Positions 46,689-58,015 of a DNA stretch of 64,000 nt are shown one piece after another. Under the pieces are notes generated by a model. It did no database searches. It was not told the DNA's origin and was given only the letters and a program-made list of their open reading frames with translations. The position numbers and the translations under genes are program-made. Origin of the DNA: Saposhnikovia divaricata (Eukaryota; Streptophyta; Magnoliopsida; Apiales; Apiaceae); assembly GCA_036435485.1 (NCBI GenBank), contig CM071600.1:160964546-161028545 (forward strand), written 5' to 3'. Position 1 is the stretch's first letter; each line of letters opens with the position of its first letter.

Positions 46689-48437
46689 TGATAAGTGCAT
46701 ATTTTTGCATATTTTTATTACCTATTTATTGCTTGAACTCATATTTTAATAAATTATTTTGTTGCATTTCAGGAAATTCGAGAAAAAAATAAAGAAATTG
46801 CAAAATAAAGAAATAAAGAGCAAGGAAGGGAAAAAGAGGAAGAAAAAGGACTTAAATGAAAAAAAGGAAAAAGAAGTAGGAGCTTGGAGGAAAGAAATCT
46901 TTCAAGACACATGGAAGGTGGAGATCATCCCAACACACTAAATAAGTGTATGGCCAAGATCCACTCAACAAAGCTTAAAGAGGAAGGAAACAATTGGATG
47001 GCTAGGATTTCTCCACCACATTAGAAGGTGTATGGTGGAGATTCACCCAACACACCCCTAAACCATAATTCTTATCCTATAAATACCCCCTTACCTCCCT
47101 TGTATTTATGAACCTAGATTTTAGTGTAGTTTTATTGTATTATAAATTTCTTTCTTTTCTTGTTTAGTAGTTCTAAATTTTGTAAACACTCTTTTTAATT
47201 TTAATGCAATTTCAAGTTTCCTTTGTTTTCTCGTCTTGCTCTCTTGTTTATGTTGCATTGCTTTCATTATTTTCGTAAATCCGATTAGTGGACAAAGTAG
47301 CGAAATGCTAACCACTTGGGGTTGAAAGTAACGATTTTTATTTTCTTGTTCTTAGTTGTTAATTGAATTGAGCCCCTTTAAATCTCAATTTTATTGTGGG
47401 TTTGGTGATTTGTAATTGTAGATCTAATTTTGGTGTTTGATTTGATGTGTTAGTGTAATGAGTTTGATAATTTAGAGCTTGATTTATTTTTGAGTTATGT
47501 TAAAATTAGTGTTTTTAAATTTTCTAGATTTATATTTAGTGCTTGTTGGTATATTCTCATGCTCCGGCACTCTCTTTTACATTGTGAAATCTTGTTCGGT
47601 CTGAAACCAGTTTTCTGTCCGGCTTTTCCTTATTAAACCTGTAATTTTTAATTCCATGTTAGTCTGTTTTGCGCACGCCATTTTCTCTCTTTCATTTCAT
47701 GCGCCATCCAGCACTTGCCTCATTTTCTTTTATTTTCTTTTGTCATATTATTAATACTGTTAATGTTTCTGTCCTTATTTTACAATGCCAATTCCATGTC
47801 CATCATTTAGTTTCATTAGTTCATTTGCATGCTGTTAAGTGGTAATTTTCAATTTATAAATTTAGATCTTATCTACTCATTCTTGTTGGGTAGTCTGTCT
47901 GTCAATTCTGGCTTAATTATGATTTCTGGCTCATGTTTAGCAATCGACCCATTATGATGTTTTTTTAGCTAAACTAGTTTTCCATGTTTTATTTTCTTCC
48001 TGGCCCATTTACTTTTTTACAACCCATCTTGGATTTCTGTTCGTTGGTATCACCTAGCATAAATTCTTTCTCCTGTTCATTAAATGCAACTTTGAGTTTT
48101 GACTTTTCTTAAACTAATTGTTTTACATTTTGTTTTAATTGCTGTTATTACTTCATGTCTTTAGTCTTTATAATCATTACTCATTAATTAATTTAATTAG
48201 TAAATAAAGATGTCAACGAGTTTAAATCTTAGGTTAATTGTTTCGATTTTTTTTTTTTAGAATTTTATTATTTTCAATTTAGTTGAAACAAATCACTCCA
48301 AAAAATATTCGTTCTAATTCGCCTAAGTTAAAAATTAAGGTTTGCGAAAATATTAAGTCCTTGTGGATCGATATCTCAAATACTAAAACAATGAAATTGT
48401 GCACTTGCAATTTAAATCTTTATTTTCTAGCACATCA
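46689..48437 (+). repeat. Right LTR of Athila-like element
   Basis: 1749 bp, TGATAAGTGC to CACATCA, matching 9306-11051. It abuts the F-box-associated fragment at 48438. Confidence 0.9.
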
Positions 48438-48577
48438 AAGGGATTCCACAAAATAATGCTAGAGTTGACGTTTGAACAATCTTTAGTGGAAGCCAAACAT
48501 AATAACCCGTCACAAATCCCATAACACTGATAATTTTTTATAGGAATATCATGGTACATATATTTATCGCTATCCAC
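48438..48577 (-). pseudogene. F-box-associated domain fragment
   Basis: The minus-strand reading contains YGICDGLLCLAS and SSIILWNPF, the two landmark phrases of plant F-box-associated (FBA) domains (CNGLLCL and LWNP). It is cut by the Athila-like LTR right after WNPF. The upstream reading LLLQGARGFKSTNLV in the same frame extends to about 48630. The N-terminal F-box itself is not found. If real, the gene was cut by the LTR-element insertion; the other half is not at the left flank. Confidence 0.6.
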
Positions 48578-48737
48578 GAGATTAGTTGATTTGAAACCAC
48601 GGGCACCTTGGAGTAGAAGATATTTGTTTGAGTTGGAGGAGGTTTTTTGTCGGGCAAGTTGAAATTAGTTAAAATATTCGCTGCCAATGATTTGACCCCA
48701 TAATTTGCGGACAGATATCTTTCTGAATACCTGGAGA

Positions 48738-50153
48738 TATCATCTGATTCTTCCTGGGTGCATTACGTAATGTGACCTTTCGGATAGTTTCATTCTGATT
48801 TTGAGTGTACTTTATCATATCCAAAAAATGTCATCTATGAAGAGATTTTTTTTATTCATCAAGACCACGAAAAGGCAATGCACCATTCAACAAATACATA
48901 CAAACATCAATAGAAGCATTTAATCTAATTTGTTACTCATTCTTCGTGATATCGCGTTGCTTATGAAAAGCAACACCAATAGATTGAGCCTGTGTCGTTA
49001 GATCATTACATTTTTCCAATGTTCTGTTATGTGAACTACCGACAGTCCCAATATGAGCTCCAAATCTTTCTGTTTTGTTCCAACTAGAAAAGCCCTCTAT
49101 TACAAATACATCACCCCCTTCTTATTTTCCAACCAGATCTTTAAATAAATAACAACACAAGCAATATGCAGCATAGGGATGGGCATTTCACCAGCCCCGC
49201 CCGATCCCGATCCGATCCCCGTCCCGTTCGGGTCGGGGATTCGGGGAATTTTTCGGGTTCGGGGCGGGCAGCGGGGAACGTTTTGTAAAAAATTCGGGGA
49301 TCGGGGATTAGGGGATCCTCGCCCCGATCCCCGATTTTAATATTATTTAAAAATATATTTATATGTGTATATAATTAAATTATTATAAGTAAATATATTT
49401 ATATATATTATTATTGTTTAAAATAATTAATTCATTTCATAGATTCAAAGTTTTAATAGTAAATTTTAAATTTAATTATAATAATTTAATAATATCTTTA
49501 TTAGAAAATAAATATTAATTCGAAATGTTTTTTAGAATAGGAAATTTTATTTAAAATATATATTATATTATGATTTAGCAAATTAATTTTATTAAAAATT
49601 TACTAGATAATGTATAAAATATATTTTTTTACAAATATTAAAAAATCCCAGATTTGGGAATCCCCGTTCAGGGCGGGGATCGGGGAGCAAAATATTCTCC
49701 GTTCGGGGATCGGGACGGGTTCGGGGAACGGGTATGGGTTCGGGGATCGGGAGCGGGGATTGAACTCCCTGATCCCGAAGTGACCCGACGCCCATCCCTA
49801 ATGCAACACCAGCTTTCACACTATACTCTAACCAACCATCATATGAATCAAACCACTCATGATTAAAACGTCTTAATTTATTTTCTATCATTTTTTTTTG
49901 AAAATTCATGACTTTTTGGTTGACAAGGGCCTCTTGACAAATATGCACGCCTTATTTCATCCCTCTGATTAGGATGATATTCAACAATCTTTTTTTTATT
50001 AAAGGAATCACTGGGAAGATCTTTCAAATCATTATATTTAGGCATTGAAGGAACAGAGTTAGGTTGAGAAAGTTTTACTTTTTATTTTGATGATTCTCCA
50101 CCAAAATCAGGATCGGAAGTTGAAGCCAATTTTCTTTTAAAAAATCTTTCCAT
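48738..50153 (-). pseudogene. TTF-type zinc finger/DUF4371 (hAT-like) protein pseudogene
   Basis: It starts at 50153 (MERFFKRKLAST). The order is PNQRDEIRRAYL, LRRFNHEWFDSYDGWLEYS, then after a MITE insertion AYCLCCYLFKDL, GGDVFVIEGFSSWNKTERF, SHNRTLEKCNDL, GALPFRGLDE, and VTLRNAPRKNQMISPGIQKDI. These are the successive landmarks of the plant TTF-type zinc finger protein with HAT dimerisation region (DUF4371), a domesticated or mobile hAT-transposase relative. Several in-frame stops (after GGESSK, after FKDLVGK, after ITKNE, after RGLDE) make it dead. The C-terminal RNase H-like and dimerisation parts are lost before about 48738. Confidence 0.85.
49174..49800. mobile_element. hAT-type MITE with GC-rich ends, 627 bp
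   Basis: Inverted termini TAGGGATGGGC (left) and GCCCATCCCTA (right). The flanks are ATGCAGCA (49166-49173) and ATGCAACA (49801-49808), an 8-bp TSD with one mismatch. Both end regions are full of GGGGATCGGGG-type G-runs or their complement, while the middle is AT-rich. No transposase. It splits the TTF-finger pseudogene between SVKAG and AYCLCC. Confidence 0.88.
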
Positions 50154-50814
50154 TGTATATTTGTTATTTGATAATAAGCAATAAATTATTCAATATAATA
50201 ATGAAAATGTTCAACTTTGTTATCATAAAACAAATAAACATCAAAAATTCTAAAATTAAGATAACAAATCACCACATAAATGTAATGATTCTTAATCAAT
50301 TAATTTGCAATTAAAAGAGTTTATGAACATATAATACCTCAAAATTGTAAAATCCAAGATGCCAAGATGAAAGAGTTAGTGTTAATTTAAAATGAAAGCA
50401 CGATGTAAAACAAACTAACTATATATCCGACTTATCAGTTTATAAAAATAATTCTTAATGTATAACATATAAACTTACAAATAATTTTAACTAATCTTGT
50501 TTAAAGTAACGTTACTTTGCTAAAAGCAAAGTATAAATGTATTACTTTTATTTTATTTGTTAACAAACCACATTAATTCTATTTTATTTATCTTACTATT
50601 ATTTTTTTAAAATAATTATTGTTATTTTATTATTAAAATATATTGTTTATTTTCTTTTTGTTCTTCATTTTTTAATGTAAAACGTAAATTAAACTTAATT
50701 TTTTAATTGGGGGCATTTAATAAATTTTAGTGGGGGCATTAAATAAATCATATATACCTTCAGTACTTAACAAAAAATTTTAGTGGGGTTCTGTCCCCTA
50801 GTCAATGAATTAAT
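50154..50814. other. AT-rich stretch without gene
   Basis: 5' flank of the TTF-finger pseudogene. I see no reading frame or repeat of note. Confidence 0.5.
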
Positions 50815-50869
50815 AATTTTAAGTACATAGAAAATGAAATGAGTTAAATTTTACTATTAAATTATATAC

Positions 50870-50922
<53 letters not shown>

Positions 50923-51098
50923 AAAATAAAATGGGGATCAGGAATCATAGCGGGGATCCCGTCATCCCCGATCCTCGAATTCTTTTTAAAATATTTTCCG
51001 CTTCCTGCTCTGAACCCGAAAAACTCCCTTAATTCCCAAGCCGAATGCCATGGGGATCGAATCGGGATCAGGCGGGGTGGGTGAAACGCCCATCCCTA
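50815..51098 (-). mobile_element. Second copy of the GC-ended hAT MITE, half, inverted
   Basis: The minus strand from 51098 begins TAGGGATGGGCGTTTCACC and follows the left half of 49174-49800 (TTTTTCGGGTTC, GAGGATCGGGGATGACGGGATCC) into the AT-rich middle. The other terminus is missing. An (AT)n run occupies about 50876-50921. Confidence 0.75.
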
Positions 51099-52884
51099 AG
51101 CACTATTCATTTAAATAATTTGTTACTCCATCCATTTCTTTACTATGTTTTCAGCACTGGCACGTATTTTAAGGTGTATATAAGATATAGTTTCATAACT
51201 TATTTTTATAATTTTATTTTTTTGAATAAAAATTTAAACATTAAATTTTTATTCAAAAGAAAATAAATTTAAAAATAAATTGTTAAACTATATTTTATAG
51301 GAGCTTTAAAATGCGTGTCAAGTCCTCTCTCTCAAACGTAAAAATGATTTTCTATTAAACGTAAACCAATTTTTGAAAAAAATTTAAACATTAAATTTTT
51401 ATAGGTGTTCGATTAGGAATATAATTTTTTTTAAATTAGATATTTTAAAGTATTTGTTCATATTATTATGATATAACTTTACAAAATTTTTTCAACATAC
51501 AGGCTTAGATTTTATATTAAATTTTTGTTATTGTTCATTTTATTTTTAACACGTGGCTTTATCAATTTGTTTACCAAAATTATTAAATATGTTTAAAATG
51601 ACTTCTATGATTTCAAATATGACTATTTACTCTCTAATATAATTATATACAAAATTGGTTGAAATATTACTACTCCCATGTTATATCTAAAATCTATAAT
51701 TGGTAATGATTATAATTACAAATATAAATATGACGATATCAAATTATAAAATAAATATTACATATTAATTTGAAATTAAAATTTGAAAATCAAAACTATT
51801 AAATATTAATGAATCATGTTTTAAAAAGCCGAAACCCCTTACATAAATTTATCCGTTATTCTGGAGAAAATGATATTATTTTCACAATTTAAAATATATT
51901 TTTTATATAGATTAAGGACCAGTTGTAAATATGGATCATGCTGCATGTAATTCTTAGCTACACATCTATACTTGATCCATATTTGATCTATATCATTGAA
52001 TAAATTTATATGGTGATTATGAGGAATCAAGTTCGGGCAATTTGACGAATGTCGTTTTGATTTCATATTTAAATATGAGATGGTCAAAATTGATTAAGAA
52101 TTTTTTTTAAAAATTATCTTGTGCACACCTAAGATTATTCAATGTAAATGTTATTTTAAATAGTTTGTAATCTAAATAGAAGATTGTTAGATTATTTAAT
52201 TATAATTATGAGTTTATAAATTAAATATAATAATATTTAATGTTTATTTTATATGTGAACTAATTAAGTAGTCTACAAAAAGGTTTTTATAACATCTTAT
52301 TCAATATGGTTATATAATGTGTATTATTAAATAATAAGCAATATTAAAATTCATAGAATCTAATTGGACTACTATATAGAGAAAATGATAGAATTTTTAG
52401 TTTCCAAAATTATTCACGGCCTATATTCCTTTGTCCCCATTAGTTCGAGTGAGATATAGGCAACTCAGAAAGTTCAAATAATATAATCGGTATTTATATC
52501 TATTGTCATAAAATCAGTTTGCATTACAATTTTATCATATAACTTTAATAATATCATGATCCGTGGTTATATATTAAGGTCTTTATTTATATAGTATTTC
52601 TTGTTATTCTATATTTCGGGTTCGATTCTCCTCTTTCCAAAATTTGTTAGAATTAACATAAACTTTTTTATAAGACATATCAGTTTAATTATTCAAAAGA
52701 AAAATATTTATACTAATAATTAGTGATAAAAATGTTCTATTTAGAAAAGTAAAAAATTAAAAAAAAAATATTTTAAATACATGATACTTTGCCGACGCCC
52801 TTTCTACTGATATAAATTGTAATTTTTTTCTAACAATATAAATTGTAAGTTATATTCATTAAAGTATATGGTTAGGTTCAAATT
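51099..52884. other. AT-rich intergenic DNA
   Basis: No recognisable gene. A polymerase-III-box-like GGGTTCGATTCTCC at about 52618-52631 may mark a SINE remnant. Confidence 0.4.
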
Positions 52885-53054
52885 ACAGTAGAACCTCAAT
52901 AAATGAACATTCGATAAATGAATAACCTTATCAAATGAATAATTTTTCTGATATAATAAAAATAATGTATTTTTTGACCTTGATAAATGAATAATCTTGA
53001 TTAATGCATAAAATTTTCCAGTTTTGAGCATATTCATTTATCTTGGTTTAATTG
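52885..53054. mobile_element. Emigrant-like MITE (pogo/Tc1-mariner type), 170 bp
   Basis: The left end CAGTAGAACCTCAATAAATG is mirrored by the right end, which on the minus strand reads CAATTAAACCAAGATAAATG. The TA dinucleotide flanks both sides (52883-52884 and 53055-53056). The terminus resembles that of the Arabidopsis Emigrant family (recalled). Confidence 0.75.
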
Positions 53055-53339
53055 TAGAAACAATCTTAAAATTATAATTTAAGATTATATCAGTTATAAA
53101 TTTTATTTAATTATTGGTTGATATTTATTGATTCTCTTAATGAAAATACAATCGGAAATTATGAGCTAGTAGTATTTATATCATAAATGCTCATCAAGAA
53201 AATGCAATCAGAGAGTATGTTTGAGAATGAAAGTTGAAAAAAAAGAGAGATAATTTTATTAAAAGTTTTAGTATAGAAATTTTATTAAGTTTATTATAAC
53301 ATTAATGTTGTTAGAAAAACAAGATAAAGATTTTTTTTT

Positions 53340-53440
53340 TTTTTATAGTTAAACACATGCACACGCAAACCTCTCTTGAAAAAGTCAAGATCTGAACCAC
53401 CGGTCCTTTATTGACAAAAACTAGTTGACTAAGTCTCGTT
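53340..53440 (-). repeat. SINE-like fragment
   Basis: On the minus strand a box-B-like GGTTCAGATCTTG is followed by GTGTGCATGTGTTTAACTATA and an A-run, similar to the tail of the intronic fragment at 1726-1815. Confidence 0.35.
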
Positions 53441-53444
53441 TCAC

Positions 53445-55321
53445 GATGGCCTTATAATATTTTTTTTAAAAAATCAGAATATAAATTTAAGAAAGAAATA
53501 GAAAAGAAAATATCTATAAGTAAATTAATGAACACAATATAATACAAATTTTAATATATATAGATAACTAAATAAACTATATATTTTTTTTATGTTGATT
53601 TTGTATTACTTTTTTTACGCCGACACCCGTTGTAATAAATACATATAAGACACGTTTCTCGGCGGCCTAGTAATCTTTTTAAAAAAAATTCAAAATATAG
53701 ACTATTTAAGAAAGAAATCAAAAAGAAAATATCTATAAATAAATTAATGAACACAATATTGTACAAATTTTAATATATATAAACAATAAAATAAACCATA
53801 TACTTATTTTTTACGTCAATTTTGTGTCACGTTTTCTTAAACCGACACCTATTGTAATATACATATAGATAAAAAAACACATTTAATTGAATAAATTAAA
53901 AGAAAATGTTGAAATATTATGATCAAGAACAATGAGAAGAAAATAATGACAATTAACAATAAATAAATAAAGAGGGAGTGGTAAAAGTTCAAACCTTTTG
54001 TGTCAAGTTTCTCAAGTGCTTCTACTTCTCAAACAAAGATCTCCTAATTCTTGTTCACACGATCAGGTATTTTTGTACCGAGACCATTAACAAAAAAATA
54101 CAAAATCCAAAGCAGAGAACAACCAATGGTTACTAATAATCCATAATTATAACTAAAATCATAACAAATTTAAAAATTAAACGACGAAAGCAAATATTAA
54201 ATATGTAAATTCAAACCTTTTTTAAGAAATCAAACCTTAAAAACCAACAAAAAAAATTACCAAAAAATCATAAAAAAATCAATGGAGCACACATATAGCC
54301 ATGTACATTGAAAATTAAACAAAACAAGAATGAATAAATAAACTAAAAAAAAAACAGACGAAGTCAAAAGCAAACATAAGCAAGAAAAAGGGTTAAAAAC
54401 ATTGTGATAAAATTTGATTGTTAGAAGCAATGATTGTATACATATAAGAATAGAAAAATTTCTTTTCTATTTCGAATATGTAAATTTGAATTTTTCTTTC
54501 ATACCAATTCAAAAACCTTTTGTATTTCGAAGATGTTAATGTCAAAAAATGAAGTTCTGAAATATAAAATTTATTTTCTATTTCGAATGTATAAATTTTA
54601 CTTCTTCGTCCCTACAAATTTGAAAACCTTTTCTATTTCGAATATATTAATGTTAAAAAAGGAAGTTCTGATTTCTTTTATAAAAAATAGAGCTTAAAGA
54701 AGGAAGTTTTGATTTTAATTATTTAAAATTGAGGAGCTCTATAAAAATAGATAAATAGGATTCGAGCGATTATCGGCAGCCTTTAATATTTTTTTTAAAA
54801 AAATTAAAATATAAATTTAAGAAATAAATTGAAACGAAGTATCTATAAATAAATTAATGAACACAATGTTTTACCAATTTTAATATATATAGACAACTAA
54901 ATAAACTATATAATTATTTTTTTGTTGATTTCGTATTACATTTTCTTAGGCGGACACTCGTTATAATAAATACATATAGATAAATTACAGATTTGATGTA
55001 ATTAATTAAAAGAAGACGTGGAATATTATGATTAAGAACAACGAGAAGATAACAACGACAAAATACAATTAATGATAAAAGTTCAAATCTTTTGTGCCAA
55101 GTTTCTCAAGTTCTTCTACTTCTTAAACATAGAAAGATTTAAAGAGAGAAAGATCTGCTAATTCTTATTCAAACGATCAGGTATTTCTGTACCAAGATCA
55201 CTAACCAAAAAATTCAAAATCCAAAGAAAAAGCAACCAATGGTTACTAATAATCCATAATTATAACTGAAATCATTACAAATCATAAATTTAAAATTAAA
55301 ACGAAGAAAGCAAATGTTAAA
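53445..55321. repeat. Triplicated AT-rich repeat (units ~210-560 bp)
   Basis: Unit 1 is about 53445-53650, unit 2 about 53655-54215 and unit 3 about 54768-55321. All share CTATAAGTAAATTAATGAAC-like and GACACC(C)GTTGTAATAAATA-like phrases. Units 2 and 3 also share a longer 3' half (GTTTCTCAAG, CGATCAGGTATTT, AACCAATGGTTACTAATAAT). Unit 3 is cut by the LTR at 55322. The class is unknown; I found no termini. Confidence 0.75.
54450..54680 (+). repeat. ~108-bp tandem duplication
   Basis: Two copies of a block with TTTCTATTTCGAATATGTAA, CCAATTCAAAAACC and GTTAATGTCAAAAAATGAAG phrases. A reading frame crosses it, but it is a low-complexity Phe/Lys reading and not a gene. Confidence 0.7.
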
Positions 55322-56404
55322 TGATAAGTGCATATTTTTGCATATTTTTATTACCTATTTATTGTTTGAACTCGTATTTTAATAATTTATTTTGTTGCAT
55401 TTCAGGAAATTCGTAAATAAATAAAGAAATGACAAAATAAAGAAATAAAGAGCAAGGAAGGGAAAAAGAGGAAGAAAAAGGACTTAAATGAAAAGAGGAA
55501 AAAGAATTAGGAGCTTGGTGGAAAAGGAATCTTGGAGGACATGTGGAAGGTGGAGATCATCCCAACACACTACATAAGTGTATGGCCAAGATCAATTTTT
55601 CAAAGCTTAAGGGGGAAGGAAACAAATAGATGGCTAGGATTTCACCACCACACACCACAAATGTATGATGGGGATTTACCCAACACCCCCTTAACCCTAA
55701 TTCTTATCCTATAAATACCCCCTCACCCCCCTTGTATTTAAAAACTTAGATTTTAGGGTAGCTTTAATTTCTTGTATTTTTTTAGTTTCAAATCTTGTAA
55801 ACACTCTTTTTAATTTTAATACAATTTCATTTCCTTTAATTTCTTGTCTTGCTCTCTCGTTTATTTTACATAACTTTCGTTATTTTTGTAAATCCGTTTA
55901 GTGGACAAAGTAGCGAAATGCTAACCACTATGGGTTGAAAGTAACGATTTTTATTTTCTTGTTCGTAGTTTTAATTTGTAATTTTGCCCCTTTAAATTTC
56001 GATTTTATTGTGGGCCATTTAATTCCAAATCATTGTTTTAGTGTAATTTTAATTCCGTAGTTAATTTTAATTTCTTTATTTTCATTTTTAATTTTCACAA
56101 AAAAAACAGAAAAAAAACAAAACAAAAGTATTAGTTTTATTATTCCCAGTTCGAATTTTCTGCATTATTTTGGTTTAATTCGTAGCAAAAGTAAAATAAC
56201 CTCCCCCATCTTCATTCTACACAAACCCAACTCTGTTAATTAAATCACAAACAAAACCTCCCCTTTCTTCCCCTCCTCTCGATTCCAGCCTCCTCCTTCC
56301 TTCCAATTCCATCAATCCAACCACCCATCATTTTCTTCTTATTTTGTTTTGTTTTTTTTCTTTTTATTTCTTCTTCATGTTTTTCTCTTTATTTTGTCTG
56401 GTTT
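55322..56404 (+). repeat. Third Athila-like LTR, truncated by a later insertion
   Basis: Begins TGATAAGTGCATATT and follows the 9306/46689 LTRs for about 600 bp, then diverges. It is interrupted at 56405 by the second gag-protease element, so its end and its internal region are outside the window or lost. It belongs to a diverged subfamily. Confidence 0.8.
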
Positions 56405-57881
56405 TGATAAGTGGATTTTATATCCACTTGGAGCATTCCATATCGGCTTAAATTGATTGTTTTGGACTCAAGTTTGTGGTGGTTTTGATGTGTTTTGCTT
56501 AGTTGTGCAGAATTACGAGAATGTTGACTAAGGTGGATGCTTCTATAATTTTTGGGGAATTAATTGATTAAAATTCGAATTCCTGAGAAGGGTTGCGCAG
56601 TCTACACTGTTTTGGCCATATCTTGAGTTCTAGAAGTCCGTTTGAGGCCCGTAAGCAGTCCACGCGAAGATAACGAGATTTTCTATCATTCTAAGGTAGT
56701 CCAGAGGTCCAATTACGTTTGGAACGTTCCAGAAAATCTGAAGAAAAGTCAGCCACGAATTTTCCTTAAAAACAGAATCAATTTAGGAAACGTATCTTGC
56801 AGAAATTCTATTATAATTCTGTTTTTGTATTTTCTTGCTGGGGAAGACTTTTAGAGCCTATTTAAACACATCATACCATTGTAATAGAGAGAGATATATT
56901 ATTAGTTATTATTATTGTAACATAGCTTAGATCTGCAAGGGAGAAAATGAGATAAGGATTCAACGCTCGTGACAAGCAACGGATCTAGATCTACTTCATC
57001 TTTTGTGTTATTCTGGATTATAGATTTGTTTTCTTAACTCTTTGTTTATTAATATAATTACTTCTTTTATTCATATCTTGTTTTATATCATGTTTTCATC
57101 AAATCCCATGACGATGAACGGTTCAATTATGAGCTAATCGTTGTCATGGGATTCTAACGGAGTTATCCATGTAGCTTAGTAGTTTGTATGCTTTAAAGAT
57201 TTATGTGTGGTGAATTCTTGATATTCTCGTATGGTTGTGTTTCATGTATTTAGATGCGTCGCGAACATCTAATTTGTTAATCTCTTGCTAAACGATAGTG
57301 GATCTTGAGATTTAGAACTTGCCATGCTAGCATAGGATAGGTTGATGTTTTAACATCATGATTTGTGGCGTAAATAGAGATATTATGCTACCCTATGTGA
57401 TCTATGTGGATAACTTGGGCTTAAACCTTTATGTTTTCAAATTCTATAGAGATATAGGGTCTAAACATAATTGGTGTCTACCCATCTTCTATCTCTTTTG
57501 TGGATGCATGTGTAGTTTGGTATTAGTATACCGAGAGGTAGCTTTTACTTGTTTCGTGTTGTCCGATCAGATATCAAAACCATCACATGTATTGATTAAA
57601 GGCTGCGACTCTAAGTGAAGTAGATAATGAAGTTATGATCCCATGTTTTTATTCTTATAAGTAATTCAGATTTAATTCTCATTAGTTAATTAGTTCTTAC
57701 TTGCATCTTAGCTTAATTTAGATAATTAAAATCTCAACTTATTTATTGTCTTAGCAGTGAATTAAGATCATACATTGTTGAATAGGCACATTAGCTGAAA
57801 ACAACCATAACCAGATCTCAGTGGAACGAACTTAATTGTATTACTTGTGACCACGTATACTTGCGTGATTTTAGCATAACA
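56405..57881 (+). repeat. 5' LTR of young gag-protease element
   Basis: 1477 bp, TGATAAGTGG to AGCATAACA. The first bases form a perfect palindrome, AAGTGGAT-TTTAT-ATCCACTT (56409-56429). A 70-codon frame at 56642-56854 is also open in the other LTR, but this follows from their near-identity. Confidence 0.92.
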
Positions 57882-57887
57882 AGTTTT

Positions 57888-57905
57888 TGGAGCCGCTGCC
57901 GGGGA
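57888..57905 (+). other. Primer-binding site, tRNA-Asp-like
   Basis: TGGAGCCGCTGCCGGGGA six bases after the LTR end; one base in the first triplets differs from the usual TGGCGCC start. Confidence 0.8.
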
Positions 57906-58015
57906 TCATCGGTGTTTAATTTAGTTTATGTGCTTGTCATCAGTGGTCGTGTTCACTGACTCGGATTTCTTATTTAGTTTGTTGTTTCGTGGTGTTTTCA
58001 GGTACTTGAACGTGT

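Larger units (their letters stand above)
9306..48437 (+). mobile_element. Athila-like gypsy element, gag-protease only, with nested insertions
   Basis: It is bounded by two near-identical 1.75-kb LTRs (9306-11051 and 46689-48437). It has a tRNA-Asp-type primer-binding site, a gag start (12031-12808), then a roughly 31-kb block of other elements (12820-43631), then gag end/protease (43632-45190) and a noncoding 3' region. No reverse transcriptase or integrase belonging to this element is seen on either side of the block. The noncoding 3' region follows the protease directly, so the element looks like a non-autonomous terminal-repeat-with-gag type. Loss of some internal sequence around the nested block is likely because the gag knuckle region is missing. 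Confidence 0.85.

Noticed and set aside
50876..50921. (AT)n run as a possible matrix-attachment or origin signal
   Set aside because: Simple dinucleotide repeat inside a MITE copy; similar runs occur at 37531, 37621 and 40095. No further evidence.
54434..54697. 87-codon Phe/Lys-rich frame
   Set aside because: Product of a 108-bp tandem duplication in AT-rich DNA, no domain.
56642..56854. 70-codon frame in the 5' LTR, repeated at 63289-63501
   Set aside because: It is open in both only because the two LTRs are nearly identical; no start context or domain supports a gene.
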